From NCBI RefSeq assembly GCF_037861325.1, contig NZ_JAFELW010000002.1: DNA of 64,000 nt; one strand, written 5' to 3'. The notes under the pieces were generated by a model. It was not told the origin of the DNA, ran no database searches, and worked only from the letters and a program-made list of their open reading frames with translations. This DNA is from Riemerella anatipestifer_F (lineage in GTDB: Bacteria > Bacteroidota > Bacteroidia > Flavobacteriales > Weeksellaceae). Both the position numbers and the translations under genes were made by a program. Shown here in pieces: positions 16,192 through 25,467 of this stretch; position 1 is the first letter of the stretch; the number at the start of each line of letters is the position of its first letter.

Positions 16192-19077
16192 TTAAAAATT
16201 AACGTTAATTCCAAATTTATAAACCTTGTTCATCCCCTGAGTAAAGAAGTCTGTACCAGTAGCAACATTAGCTTGACCAAAAGAGTTAACTTCAGGCTCT
16301 GGACCAGAATATTTAGTATAAGTCCACAAATTATCTGCTGCTAAATAAACCCTTAGAGTTGTTTTTCCCATATTAAGCACTTGAGGTGTAAAAGTATAAC
16401 CTACTTGCAACTCTCTCAATCTTATATAAGAAGCATCCTCTATGAATCTTGAAGATGGCTGATTGTTGTAACTAGCTGCAAACGCAACTGGGTTAACATT
16501 TAATAGAGGTCTAGGCAAACTAGCATTTGGATTATCCACAGTCCAATAATCCGTTTGATTAGCAAACTTGCCAAAATAAGGGTTTCCTGTAACACCCGCA
16601 AATCTAAGAGACGAGTTATACATATCCTGCCCCCAAACAAAAATTATGTTAGATGATATATCAAAATTTTTAATTTTGATAGTATTTCTAAAGTTACCAA
16701 AGAAATCAGGCTGAGCATTACCTATGAACTGTCTATCCGCTGCATTTATCGTTCCATCTCCATTAATATCTTCATAAATAACATCCCCTGCCGAAATACC
16801 TTGATCTCTCAAAGCCTGAGGAACATCATCATTACTACGATAAATACCTATAGCTTTTAATCCATAAAAAGAACCCAGAGGCTGCCCTACATCAACTCTT
16901 GTAATAAAACCATAATCTATAGGCGTAGATGTACCATTAAACTCTACTAGCCTTGTAACTTCATTTTTATTCCAAGTAATATTAAACTGAGAATCCCATC
17001 TAAAGTTTGAACTCCTTATAGGCGAAATATTAATACCCAATTCATGTCCTTTATTAACCATCTCACCTATATTATCCTTAACAACTGTGAACGGATTCAC
17101 ACCAGGTAAAGTTCTATTTAGAAGTAAGTCTGTTGACAATTTGTGATAATAGTTATATGTAATATTTAATCTATTCTTAAAGAAGCCTAAATCTATTCCC
17201 AAATCACTCTGAGTAGTTATTTCCCACTTCAAATTAGGATTAGCTAACCTTACTATATTTAAAGCTCCTTCTGTACCATAAAAATATCCTGTTGCAGCTG
17301 GTTGAGTTTCAAAATCTCTAAGTCCAGACTGATTACCTAACTTACCCCAACCTGCTTTTAGCTTTAACAATGATACAATATCATTCTTGAACCAATTAGA
17401 GTCGGATAAAACATAGGCTGCAGAAAATGCTGGAAAAGTTTCAGATCTTTTATTATATGCTAACTTAGATGAAGAGTCATTTCTTAAAGTAGCATCTATA
17501 AATAATCTATTAAACACCTCTAAAGACAATCTAGAGAAATATGAAAAAGTTCTATTTCCATTGTATGGAATATACTCTGCAATAGTTCTTTTTGGTCCTA
17601 TTGGAGATGTTGCACCCGGAGGAAGGTTTTGTGTTTCAATCTGAGCATCTGTAACCGTTCTATCAAAATATTCAAACCCTGCCATCAAAGTATATTTAAA
17701 CTGATCTGACAACTTATCTGAATAAGTCATATAGTTGATCGCAGTAAATGTGTTGAAGTTTTGAGCATTATGAAACGCATATCCTCCAGAACCTCTACCT
17801 TGATATGTATTAACTGGAAACAACCTGTCTTCTTTAAAATTAATGGATTCTATATTAAACTTAGTATCCATACTTAACTTATCCGAAAACTTAGACTCAA
17901 GCCCCAAAGAAGCATTTACACCAAAAGTTTTACTTATATTTTTAACTAATTCTCCATTTTGTCTAGGGTTTGAAAACAACCATGTTGAACTGTTCCAAGA
18001 ACCATCTTGGTTAAAGAAACTTTGACCTGCTGGCTCCAATATAGCAGCTGTCAGAGGGGCGTAAATATTATTATCTCCATTTACTCTATCATTTGTCTCA
18101 TTAGATAACCTAACACTTGTATTAAGCTTAAACATATCATTCAAGCGCTGATCTAGATTAACTGTAAATGATTTTCTATTATATGCTTGACCGACAATTA
18201 CCCCTTCTTGATCAAAATTCGAAAACCCAACATAATATCTTGTATTAGCATTACCTCCAGAAGCACTAGCAGATAACTCATATATAGGTTGGTTCTTACG
18301 ATAGACACCATCTAAGTAATTATCCCCAAAATTAGACTTATAAAAATCTTCTACAGAAACACCTGAATTAGGATCCCAAACACCGTCAGTTCTAGAAAAA
18401 TAGTTCCTACCTAATGCAGGTCTAGAATTAAACATCGCATCATCTAAATATTGATAATACCTACCCGCACTCATCGTTTCATAACGCTGAATAGGATTTT
18501 GAAAACCAACAGACGAATTTAAACTAAAAGATGTTTTCCCTTTTTTACCTTGTTTCGTAGTAATTAAAACCACACCATTAGCAGCTCTAGAACCATAAAT
18601 AGCAGCAGCAGATGCATCCTTTAGTATCTGAATATCTTCAACATCATTCATATTAAGTTGAGATAGCAAACTTGATTTTTGTCCTCCATACGAAGTATTC
18701 CCTCCTGATTCATTACTAGAAATAGGGAAACCATCTACGACATATAACGGCTCATTTGACGAAGTAATACTTGAGAAACCTCTCATTCTTACATTAAAAG
18801 CAGCACCAGGAGCTCCAGAAGTTGGAGAAACTTGTAACCCTGTTGTTGCTCCTTGTAGTAATGCATCTGGACCAGAAGCCGACACCTTTACAACCTCATC
18901 CGCCTTAACATTAGTTATAGATGAAGTTACTTTTTTAGTGGATTTCTTACCATAACCTACCATCACTACCTCTTCTATTTCTTTGATAGTGTCTTTTTTT
19001 GCTTTTTGTGCTACCACACTTTGAGCTCCTATAAAGAAAACAGCTCCAGCGGTAAGCACCCTTAATTTCACATTCAT
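16192..19077 (-). CDS. SusC/RagA-family TonB-dependent outer-membrane transporter
   Basis: A 961-residue SusC-type transporter. The signal peptide ends AQSVVAQ; then comes a short TonB-box-like stretch (EEVVMVGYG), the plug (ALLQGATTGLQV, YVVDGFPIS, DVEDIQILKDASAAAIYGSRAANGVVLITTKQGK) and a large barrel ending KFGINVNF. It lacks the usual N-terminal carboxypeptidase-regulatory-like beta domain. The start is at MNVKLRV (19077) and the promoter at 19105-19136 leaves a leader of about 23 bases; a frame start at 19107 would overlap that promoter. It pairs with the SusD gene directly downstream. Confidence 0.92.
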   Translation of the reverse strand: MNVKLRVLTAGAVFFIGAQSVVAQKAKKDTIKEIEEVVMVGYGKKSTKKVTSSITNVKADEVVKVSASGPDALLQGATTGLQVSPTSGAPGAAFNVRMRGFSSITSSNEPLYVVDGFPISSNESGGNTSYGGQKSSLLSQLNMNDVEDIQILKDASAAAIYGSRAANGVVLITTKQGKKGKTSFSLNSSVGFQNPIQRYETMSAGRYYQYLDDAMFNSRPALGRNYFSRTDGVWDPNSGVSVEDFYKSNFGDNYLDGVYRKNQPIYELSASASGGNANTRYYVGFSNFDQEGVIVGQAYNRKSFTVNLDQRLNDMFKLNTSVRLSNETNDRVNGDNNIYAPLTAAILEPAGQSFFNQDGSWNSSTWLFSNPRQNGELVKNISKTFGVNASLGLESKFSDKLSMDTKFNIESINFKEDRLFPVNTYQGRGSGGYAFHNAQNFNTFTAINYMTYSDKLSDQFKYTLMAGFEYFDRTVTDAQIETQNLPPGATSPIGPKRTIAEYIPYNGNRTFSYFSRLSLEVFNRLFIDATLRNDSSSKLAYNKRSETFPAFSAAYVLSDSNWFKNDIVSLLKLKAGWGKLGNQSGLRDFETQPAATGYFYGTEGALNIVRLANPNLKWEITTQSDLGIDLGFFKNRLNITYNYYHKLSTDLLLNRTLPGVNPFTVVKDNIGEMVNKGHELGINISPIRSSNFRWDSQFNITWNKNEVTRLVEFNGTSTPIDYGFITRVDVGQPLGSFYGLKAIGIYRSNDDVPQALRDQGISAGDVIYEDINGDGTINAADRQFIGNAQPDFFGNFRNTIKIKNFDISSNIIFVWGQDMYNSSLRFAGVTGNPYFGKFANQTDYWTVDNPNASLPRPLLNVNPVAFAASYNNQPSSRFIEDASYIRLRELQVGYTFTPQVLNMGKTTLRVYLAADNLWTYTKYSGPEPEVNSFGQANVATGTDFFTQGMNKVYKFGINVNF

Positions 19078-19104
19078 ATTAACAAAATTTAATATTATAC
19101 CTCG

Positions 19105-19136
19105 CAAATATGTTAATAATTCTTAATATTCACAAA
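19105..19136 (-). promoter_or_regulatory. Promoter of the SusC/SusD operon
   Basis: On the minus strand TTTG (19133-19136) is followed after 20 bases by CATATTTG (19105-19112), the Bacteroidota -33/-7 pattern. The SusC ATG lies 28 bases further. Confidence 0.6.
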
Positions 19137-19321
19137 TAAATCAGCTTTTTTTATTACTTATCACCTAAAAACACTATACATTTTCATCAAAAAACAAGTC
19201 TATTTTTAAGGATTATATCACAAACAATTTAATAAAATCTAATAATCAACAATTTAAAATTGAATTATCATTATTATCATAATATTAAAATAACCATAAT
19301 TTAGATTCATTATAAATTAAT

Positions 19322-19357
19322 AAAAAAGAGACTCAGTAAATTCAACTGAGCCCCTTT
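19322..19357 (-). terminator. Intrinsic terminator after infB
   Basis: The stem (core ACTCAGT/ACTGAG with G-U extended base at 19327-19338 and 19345-19356) is followed by a T-run on the minus strand, 30 bases past the infB stop. Confidence 0.7.
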
Positions 19358-19386
19358 ATATTAAATCGTGGAAATAAAAACCTACA

Positions 19387-22188
19387 TTACTTCAGTTTTT
19401 TCTTAACACTTACTTGTTCGTAAACTTCTAAGATATCTCCAACCTCTATATCGTTATAACCTTTAAGGTTAAGCCCACATTCGTAGCCCTTGGTAACCTC
19501 TTTAACATCATCCTTAAAGCGTTTTAAACTCTCAAGTTCGCCATCAAACTTCACAATACCATCTCTTAGAAGTCTTATCTTAGAGTTTCTAGTAACTTTA
19601 CCTGTAAGCACCATACACCCCGCAATAGAGCCTACTTTAGAAATCTTAAACACCTCTCTAATTTCAACATTACCAACCACTTGTTCTTTAATTTCAGGTG
19701 AAAGCATTCCTTCCATAGCTTCCTTAACATCATCAATAGCATCATAGATGACAGAGTAAGTTCTTATTTCTATCTCTTCTTTGTCCGCTAAATCTTTTGC
19801 GTTTGCTCCCGCTCTTACATTAAAGCCAATAACTACAGCATCTGAAGCAGTTGCCAATAAGATGTCACTCTCTGTAATTTGCCCAACGCCTTTGTGTAAT
19901 ATGTTGATTTGAATTTCCTCCGTAGATAGTTTTTGTAACATATCAGATAATGCTTCCACAGAACCATCCACATCTCCTTTAAGAATAATATTAAGCTCTT
20001 TGAAGTCGCCTAAAGCGATACGTCTTCCTATTTCGTCTAATGTTAAATGTTTCTTAGTTCTGATAGACTGCTCTCTATGAAGCTGTTCTCTCTTATTCGC
20101 TAAGTTTTTAGCCTCTCTTTCGTCTTCATAAACTTTAAACTTATCTCCCGCAGTAGGTGCTCCGTCTAAACCTAAGATAGTTACAGGGATAGAAGGTCCT
20201 GCTTCCTCCATATTATTACCTCTTTCATCTAGCATCGCTTTTACCTTACCGTGGTTTTTACCAGCTAAGACATAGTCCCCAACTTTAAGCGTACCTGCTT
20301 GAACTAGCATTGTAGCTACATAGCCTCTACCTTTATCTAAAGCTGCCTCTATAATAACTCCGTTAGAGCGTCTATTAGGGTTAGCTTTAAGTTCTAAAAG
20401 TTCTGCCTGTATCAATACTTTTTCTAAAAGTAAATCCACATTATTACCAAACTTAGCAGATATTTCTTGAGATTGCACATTACCACCCCATTCTTCTACC
20501 AATATATTTAATTGAGATAACTGTTCTCTAATTTTATCTGGATTAGCATTGGGTTTATCCACCTTGTTAATCGCAATAATCATAGGAACTCCTGCTGCTT
20601 GAGCGTGAGAGATAGCCTCTTTTGTTTGTGGCATCACATCGTCGTCTGCCGCAATCACAATAATAGCAATATCCGTAACTTGAGCACCTCTAGCTCTCAT
20701 CGCTGTAAAGGCTTCGTGTCCTGGTGTATCTAAGAATGTAATGCGTTCCCCATTTTCTAACTTAACATTGTAAGCCCCTATGTGCTGTGTAATACCTCCA
20801 GACTCACCAGCGATAACATTGGTCTTTCTTATATAGTCAAGTAACGAAGTTTTACCGTGATCCACATGCCCCATTACCGTTACGATAGGTGCTCTGTGAA
20901 CCAAATCCTCTTCTGTATCTTCTGCCTCTTCCGCATTATCATCTGTAAGCTCTGCATCGGCGAAAACAATATCAAAACCAAACTCTTCCGCCACTAATGT
21001 TAGTGTATCTGCCTCTAATCTTTGGTTCATAGTTACCATTACACCTAAAGCAAAACAAGCCGATATTACCTCCATTGGCGACACATCCATAAGACTAGCC
21101 AACTCGCTCACTGTAATAAACTCTGTTACTTTAAGCGTTCTGTCTTTTGCTTCTAACTCTTGTTGTTCTGCATCTTGCTCTCTACGCTGAGTTCTCTTCT
21201 CCTTTCTATATTTAGCAGACTTAGATTTACCACCTTTGTTGGTTAGTTTCTCTAAAGTCTCCTTAATTTGATTTTTTACTTGCTCTTCAGTAAGCTCCAC
21301 TGGCATTGTTTTCTCCCCTCTCTTCTTCTTTCCTCCACGACTTCCCTTATTATCAGGACGAGTGCCACCAGTATTATTACCTCTAGTTCTATTATCCTGT
21401 TCTTTATTTTGTCCTTGAGCAGGTTTAGCGTCCGTAGTCTTAGTAATTCTTTTTCTCTTCTTTTTCTTAGGACGATCAAACTGAGATAAATCTACGGTTT
21501 GTTTTAAAATTTTAGGACCTTCTAACTTTTGATAGTTTGTTTCAATCTTCTGAGGCTCTTCCGCAACAACTGCCTCTTTAACCTCTGCCTCTTTTTTAGG
21601 TTGAACCACTTCTTCCACTTTAACAGCTGACTTCTCCTCTTTCTTAACCTCAGGTTTTTCTTCTTTTTTAGCTACTGTTTTTTCTTTCTTAGCTTCTAAT
21701 TTTTTGGAAGGCTTCGGTCTAGAAGATTCTATCTGACTCAAGTCTATCTTATCTAAAACTTTCAGTTCAGTCTTTTGAGAATCTGCCTCCAATTTTACAG
21801 GCTCTTCTTTCTTTTCTGTCTCTACTATAGGTTCTTCTTTAACCTCAGTCTTTTTTTCTTCTGTCTTATTTTGACCTAAATCTATTTTACCTAAAACTTT
21901 AGGTTCAAGTTTTTCAGAAGACTTGGCTCTTATAACCTCAGGGGCTTTTTCCTCTTTTAGTTCAATCTTTTCCTCTGGAACTTTAGAAATTACCACCTCA
22001 TTAGAAGCCTTTTTTTGCTCTCCATCTTTTTTGAACTCAGCTTCCAATGCAGAATATGCCTCTGGTGCCAATAGAGCATTTGGATTACTATCTATCTCTA
22101 TATTTTTGGTTCTTAGAAATTCTACCGCTCTAGATACCGAGATATTAAGTTCCTTAATTGCTTTATTTAATCTAATATTTTTTGGCAT
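19387..22188 (-). CDS. infB: Translation initiation factor IF-2
   Basis: IF-2 (933 residues) brings initiator tRNA to the ribosome. The N-terminal 300 residues are a long Lys/Glu/Val-rich low-complexity region (PEEK-like blocks such as KKEEKPEVKKEEK) seen in many bacterial IF-2. The GTPase domain has G1 GHVDHGKT near residue 435, DTPGHEAF, and NKVDKP, followed by domains II-IV. It is the last gene of the rimP-nusA-infB operon (infB starts 115 bases after nusA). Confidence 0.97.
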   Translation of the reverse strand: MPKNIRLNKAIKELNISVSRAVEFLRTKNIEIDSNPNALLAPEAYSALEAEFKKDGEQKKASNEVVISKVPEEKIELKEEKAPEVIRAKSSEKLEPKVLGKIDLGQNKTEEKKTEVKEEPIVETEKKEEPVKLEADSQKTELKVLDKIDLSQIESSRPKPSKKLEAKKEKTVAKKEEKPEVKKEEKSAVKVEEVVQPKKEAEVKEAVVAEEPQKIETNYQKLEGPKILKQTVDLSQFDRPKKKKRKRITKTTDAKPAQGQNKEQDNRTRGNNTGGTRPDNKGSRGGKKKRGEKTMPVELTEEQVKNQIKETLEKLTNKGGKSKSAKYRKEKRTQRREQDAEQQELEAKDRTLKVTEFITVSELASLMDVSPMEVISACFALGVMVTMNQRLEADTLTLVAEEFGFDIVFADAELTDDNAEEAEDTEEDLVHRAPIVTVMGHVDHGKTSLLDYIRKTNVIAGESGGITQHIGAYNVKLENGERITFLDTPGHEAFTAMRARGAQVTDIAIIVIAADDDVMPQTKEAISHAQAAGVPMIIAINKVDKPNANPDKIREQLSQLNILVEEWGGNVQSQEISAKFGNNVDLLLEKVLIQAELLELKANPNRRSNGVIIEAALDKGRGYVATMLVQAGTLKVGDYVLAGKNHGKVKAMLDERGNNMEEAGPSIPVTILGLDGAPTAGDKFKVYEDEREAKNLANKREQLHREQSIRTKKHLTLDEIGRRIALGDFKELNIILKGDVDGSVEALSDMLQKLSTEEIQINILHKGVGQITESDILLATASDAVVIGFNVRAGANAKDLADKEEIEIRTYSVIYDAIDDVKEAMEGMLSPEIKEQVVGNVEIREVFKISKVGSIAGCMVLTGKVTRNSKIRLLRDGIVKFDGELESLKRFKDDVKEVTKGYECGLNLKGYNDIEVGDILEVYEQVSVKKKLK

Positions 22189-22303
22189 AATGTATTTGAT
22201 ATTTGCTAATAACCACTGGTGTTATTTCGCTTTTTATTTTATAAATTATTTATTGTTTAAACGAAGCTTAACTTCATTTTAGTTTTCCGTTTCACAAGAG
22301 TTA

Positions 22304-23539
22304 CTAATCGTTAAACTCTTCTGCTAAAATTCTTTTAACTTCTTCTATTGTTTCTTCTTCCAAGTCTGTCAAACGAACTAGAGCCTCCGTATCCTTATCT
22401 ATGATACTCTTAGCCGTATCTAAACCAACTTTTTTGAAAGTCTCTATCACCCAATCCTCAATTTCATCACTAAATTCATCTAGCTCTACATCATCATCTT
22501 CATGAGCTTCCCTGTAAACATCTATTTCATAATCAGATAGCCAAGAAGCTAATTTGATATTTTGACCTTGCTTACCTATGATTTTAGCAATCTCCTCCGA
22601 AGGCGTGTATACCAATGCTTTTGACTCCTCTGCATTGATGTCTATTTTATTTATCGTAACATTACCCAAAGCTCTCTTAACCAAAATTTCTGGATTTTTA
22701 GACCATTGGATAACATCTATATTTTCGTTTCTAAGCTCTCTTACCACACCGTGTATTCTAGAACCTTTAACCCCCACACACGCTCCCACAGGATCTATTC
22801 TATCATCGTAAGCATCTACAGCAATTTTAGCTTTTTCACCTGGTATTCTTACCACTTTTTTAAGAATAATAGTTCCATCTTGAATTTCTGGAATTTCCAA
22901 TTCTAACAGTCTCTCTAAGAACTTAGGCGATATTCTAGAAATCGTGATTTGAGGCTTACTTCCTTTAAAATCAACACTTTCTATCACAGCCCTCACATTA
23001 TCTCCTTTTCTAAAGAAATCTGAAGGTATCTGCTTATCTTTTGGCAAAATATACTCGTTGCCCTCATCATCTAATAATATCACATGCTTGAAACGAATAT
23101 GATGAACTTCTCCCACCATAATTTCCCCAATTCTATCCTTGAATTGCTCATATAGATAAGCATTGTGATGCTCTTGTATTTTAGTTGCTAAAATTTGCTT
23201 AAGCGTTAAGATATTTCTTCTCCCCAGTTGAGATACTTTAATTTCTTGAGTAAACTCTTCCCCTACCTCAAAAGTAGGATCTGTTTTTCTAGCTTCCGAA
23301 ATTTCTATTTCCAAATCGTCATCTTCTGACATTTGGTCCTCTACAATAGTCTTGTTAAGAAAAATTTGGAAATCTCCCTTATCTGGATTTACAATCACAT
23401 CAAAATGATCATCAGAATCATATCTTTTCCTTAGAAGGGTTTTAAGAGAATCTTCTATGATTGCCATCAAATCAATCTTACTGATATTTTTCTCTTCTTT
23501 AAAATCCCCAAACGCTTCTATCAAAGCTAAATTATCCAT
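22304..23539 (-). CDS. nusA: Transcription termination/antitermination factor NusA
   Basis: NusA (411 residues) binds RNA polymerase and nascent RNA. It shows the N-terminal polymerase-binding domain (MDNLALIEAFGDFKEEKNI), an S1 domain (about 130-200), and KH1/KH2 (GACVGVKGSRIHGVVREL, IGKQGQNIKLASWL). It lacks the acidic repeat domains of gamma-proteobacterial NusA. It lies 44 bases downstream of rimP and upstream of infB. Confidence 0.97.
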   Translation of the reverse strand: MDNLALIEAFGDFKEEKNISKIDLMAIIEDSLKTLLRKRYDSDDHFDVIVNPDKGDFQIFLNKTIVEDQMSEDDDLEIEISEARKTDPTFEVGEEFTQEIKVSQLGRRNILTLKQILATKIQEHHNAYLYEQFKDRIGEIMVGEVHHIRFKHVILLDDEGNEYILPKDKQIPSDFFRKGDNVRAVIESVDFKGSKPQITISRISPKFLERLLELEIPEIQDGTIILKKVVRIPGEKAKIAVDAYDDRIDPVGACVGVKGSRIHGVVRELRNENIDVIQWSKNPEILVKRALGNVTINKIDINAEESKALVYTPSEEIAKIIGKQGQNIKLASWLSDYEIDVYREAHEDDDVELDEFSDEIEDWVIETFKKVGLDTAKSIIDKDTEALVRLTDLEEETIEEVKRILAEEFND

Positions 23540-23583
23540 CTATATACTTCTTTATTATTTACAATTAAACTGATTTTACCACA

Positions 23584-24051
23584 CTAAAACTTAATAGCTA
23601 CTAAAGCTTTTTTTATATCTGAAAGTAAAATTTCTTTCTCCTCCTCTACATCTATCTTACCTTTACCTATTTCCTTAGGTTTACGGTAGCGTAAGATTAA
23701 CACTACTTTATCCTCTTCCACTCTAGTCAATTCACCTTCTATTTTAGAGGAGTCATTCAGCAGAATATCCAAATCTCTGCCTATGTTTTTTCTAAACTGT
23801 CTTATTTGAGTCAATGGCTCGCTGAGTCCTGCTGACATCACCTGAAGGCTAAAGTCATGCTCTTCTCTATCCATATTAAACTCTATAGCTCTACTTGCAT
23901 CTAGACAATCTTGCAAGGTAACTCCATTATCTCCATCTAAAATAACTACCACATCATCTCCCGCCGACACTTTAAGATCTATTAAAAATAAATCTTCTCT
24001 CTCCGAAAGGAAATCGTTAAGTAGTGTTTCCACCTGTGCTTTTATACTCAT
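23584..24051 (-). CDS. rimP: Ribosome maturation factor RimP
   Basis: RimP (155 residues) helps 30S subunit maturation. It has the conserved LFLIDLKVS, DGVTL(D)CLDASRAIEF segment and MSAGLSEPL, with the C-terminal SH3-like domain. The start is set at MSIKAQV (24051); the frame runs 26 codons further upstream but those residues are basic and unlike RimP, and 155 is the usual length. It is first in rimP-nusA-infB. The leader region 24130-24273 shows no gene. Confidence 0.95.
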   Translation of the reverse strand: MSIKAQVETLLNDFLSEREDLFLIDLKVSAGDDVVVILDGDNGVTLQDCLDASRAIEFNMDREEHDFSLQVMSAGLSEPLTQIRQFRKNIGRDLDILLNDSSKIEGELTRVEEDKVVLILRYRKPKEIGKGKIDVEEEKEILLSDIKKALVAIKF

Positions 24052-24273
24052 ACTCTTGTTTGTTAAACCTCGAATAGTAGGACTACGAAAAAAGGCTTTC
24101 TTTCGAAGCCTTTCCATTATTTCCCGCAAATTCTCTGCAAAGGTACAGTTTTTTTATCACACCACAAAACATAATACACTCAACTTGCTGAAATAAAAGC
24201 TCAAATACTTTATTTCAAAATATTTTCAACTGAGTTTTATCTATCCGTTCTATAAATTTTGTTTACCTATTTG

Positions 24274-25356
24274 CTAAAAATGAGCTTCAATAGGAAAATC
24301 TAACTTTCTTGCAATTTCCAAAACCCTCTCTTTTTCTGACTTTTCGCAAATAAAAAGCGAATAACTATCCATCTGTGTATCAATATTTAGCATTGTAAAG
24401 TCAGATTCTTTTTCTATTTTCTCTGCAATCTGCCACATTTCTTTATCTTTAATAGTAAATTCTTGCTGTATTTCTTCGGAAATAAACTCACTTAAATCAT
24501 CATAATCCACTTTCCAATCGGAATTGAAAGTCAATAATAACTCGGATAACAAATGTTGAGTAAAATAAGGTATATCCACCTCAGAATCCTCATCAAAATA
24601 ACCTTCCTCCACAAGCATCTCTTTGTATTCTTCTGGGTTTTCTTGAATTAAGTGCCAATTTTGTTTAAACACCTCTATCTCCTCTTCACTCCGAAAGCCC
24701 TTCAAACCAACAATTTTTATAAATTCTTCCAGTAGTTTTCCTGAATCTTTTTCTACTTGCTTTACAAATTCCCCTTGGTTTCTCACCGTAGCAATTTCAA
24801 ACTCATTACAAACAATTTCTACGGCTTCAGTAAAAGCTTGCAGACAGTACTTTTCGTACTCATTTTGTGTATTCACATCAAGAACTTTAGCCTCAACAAC
24901 TGTCTCAAACGGAGGAAGACACGGATTTAAATTATAAAAAACAGCCACATCCATTGTTCCGTCTTCATAATACGACGGAATCAAATAAAACATCAGCCCC
25001 AATTTCTTAAAATATTTTTTAAATTCCCCAAATGATGGAACTCCAAAATACATTAAAATCAAGTTATATTCACCATTATTCTTTTTATCTTCATCTGATA
25101 AAAAACCAATATTAAACGGCTCTAAAAATGTTTTTTCATACGGTTCAAATATATTTTTTGCCTTTATCTTTTTTAGACTAGCTTTATCTTCCTCCGGATT
25201 ATCACTTTCAAAAGACGAAGGATAATAGGTATATTCTAACACTATATCTGATTTGAATTGAGACGTATTTGGCTTTATACTTTGTTGCCAATGACGGTCA
25301 GACTCCTCCATAAATCGCACAATATCAGGAAGAGCTTTAAAACTTTCTAGAGTCAT
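24274..25356 (-). CDS. Unknown acidic cytosolic protein
   Basis: A 360-residue protein that I cannot assign firmly. It is acidic and helical, without signal peptide or membrane spans. The last 80 residues (KVDYDDLSEFI..., TMLNIDTQMDSYSLFICEKSEKERV) resemble domains of unknown function whose pattern is an Asp-rich helix then D-S-Y-x-L-F-I; DUF6630 is a possible match but was not tested. A middle block, DIPYFTQHLLSEL, could be an interface. It lies between rimP and folC, on the opposite strand from folC, and has no visible operon partner. Confidence 0.5.
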   Translation of the reverse strand: MTLESFKALPDIVRFMEESDRHWQQSIKPNTSQFKSDIVLEYTYYPSSFESDNPEEDKASLKKIKAKNIFEPYEKTFLEPFNIGFLSDEDKKNNGEYNLILMYFGVPSFGEFKKYFKKLGLMFYLIPSYYEDGTMDVAVFYNLNPCLPPFETVVEAKVLDVNTQNEYEKYCLQAFTEAVEIVCNEFEIATVRNQGEFVKQVEKDSGKLLEEFIKIVGLKGFRSEEEIEVFKQNWHLIQENPEEYKEMLVEEGYFDEDSEVDIPYFTQHLLSELLLTFNSDWKVDYDDLSEFISEEIQQEFTIKDKEMWQIAEKIEKESDFTMLNIDTQMDSYSLFICEKSEKERVLEIARKLDFPIEAHF

Positions 25357-25445
25357 ATTATTACTTTTAGGGTTAATCCTAGATTTTTAAACCTTCTAAA
25401 ATAATCTTTTACCTTTAGGTCAATCACAAAAATATAAAATTTATC

Positions 25446-25453
25446 TATCTTTG
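25446..25453 (+). promoter_or_regulatory. Bacteroidota -7 element (TATCTTTG) of folC
   Basis: TATCTTTG fits TAnnTTTG and ends 14 bases before the folC ATG. Confidence 0.55.
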
Positions 25454-25467
25454 GATAAAAATAAAAC

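Noticed and set aside
21268..21489. Frames opposite infB in its low-complexity region
   Set aside because: They arise from biased Lys/Glu codons of the IF-2 N-terminus on the other strand.
24130..24273. Intergenic stretch upstream of rimP
   Set aside because: No gene or structured RNA was visible.
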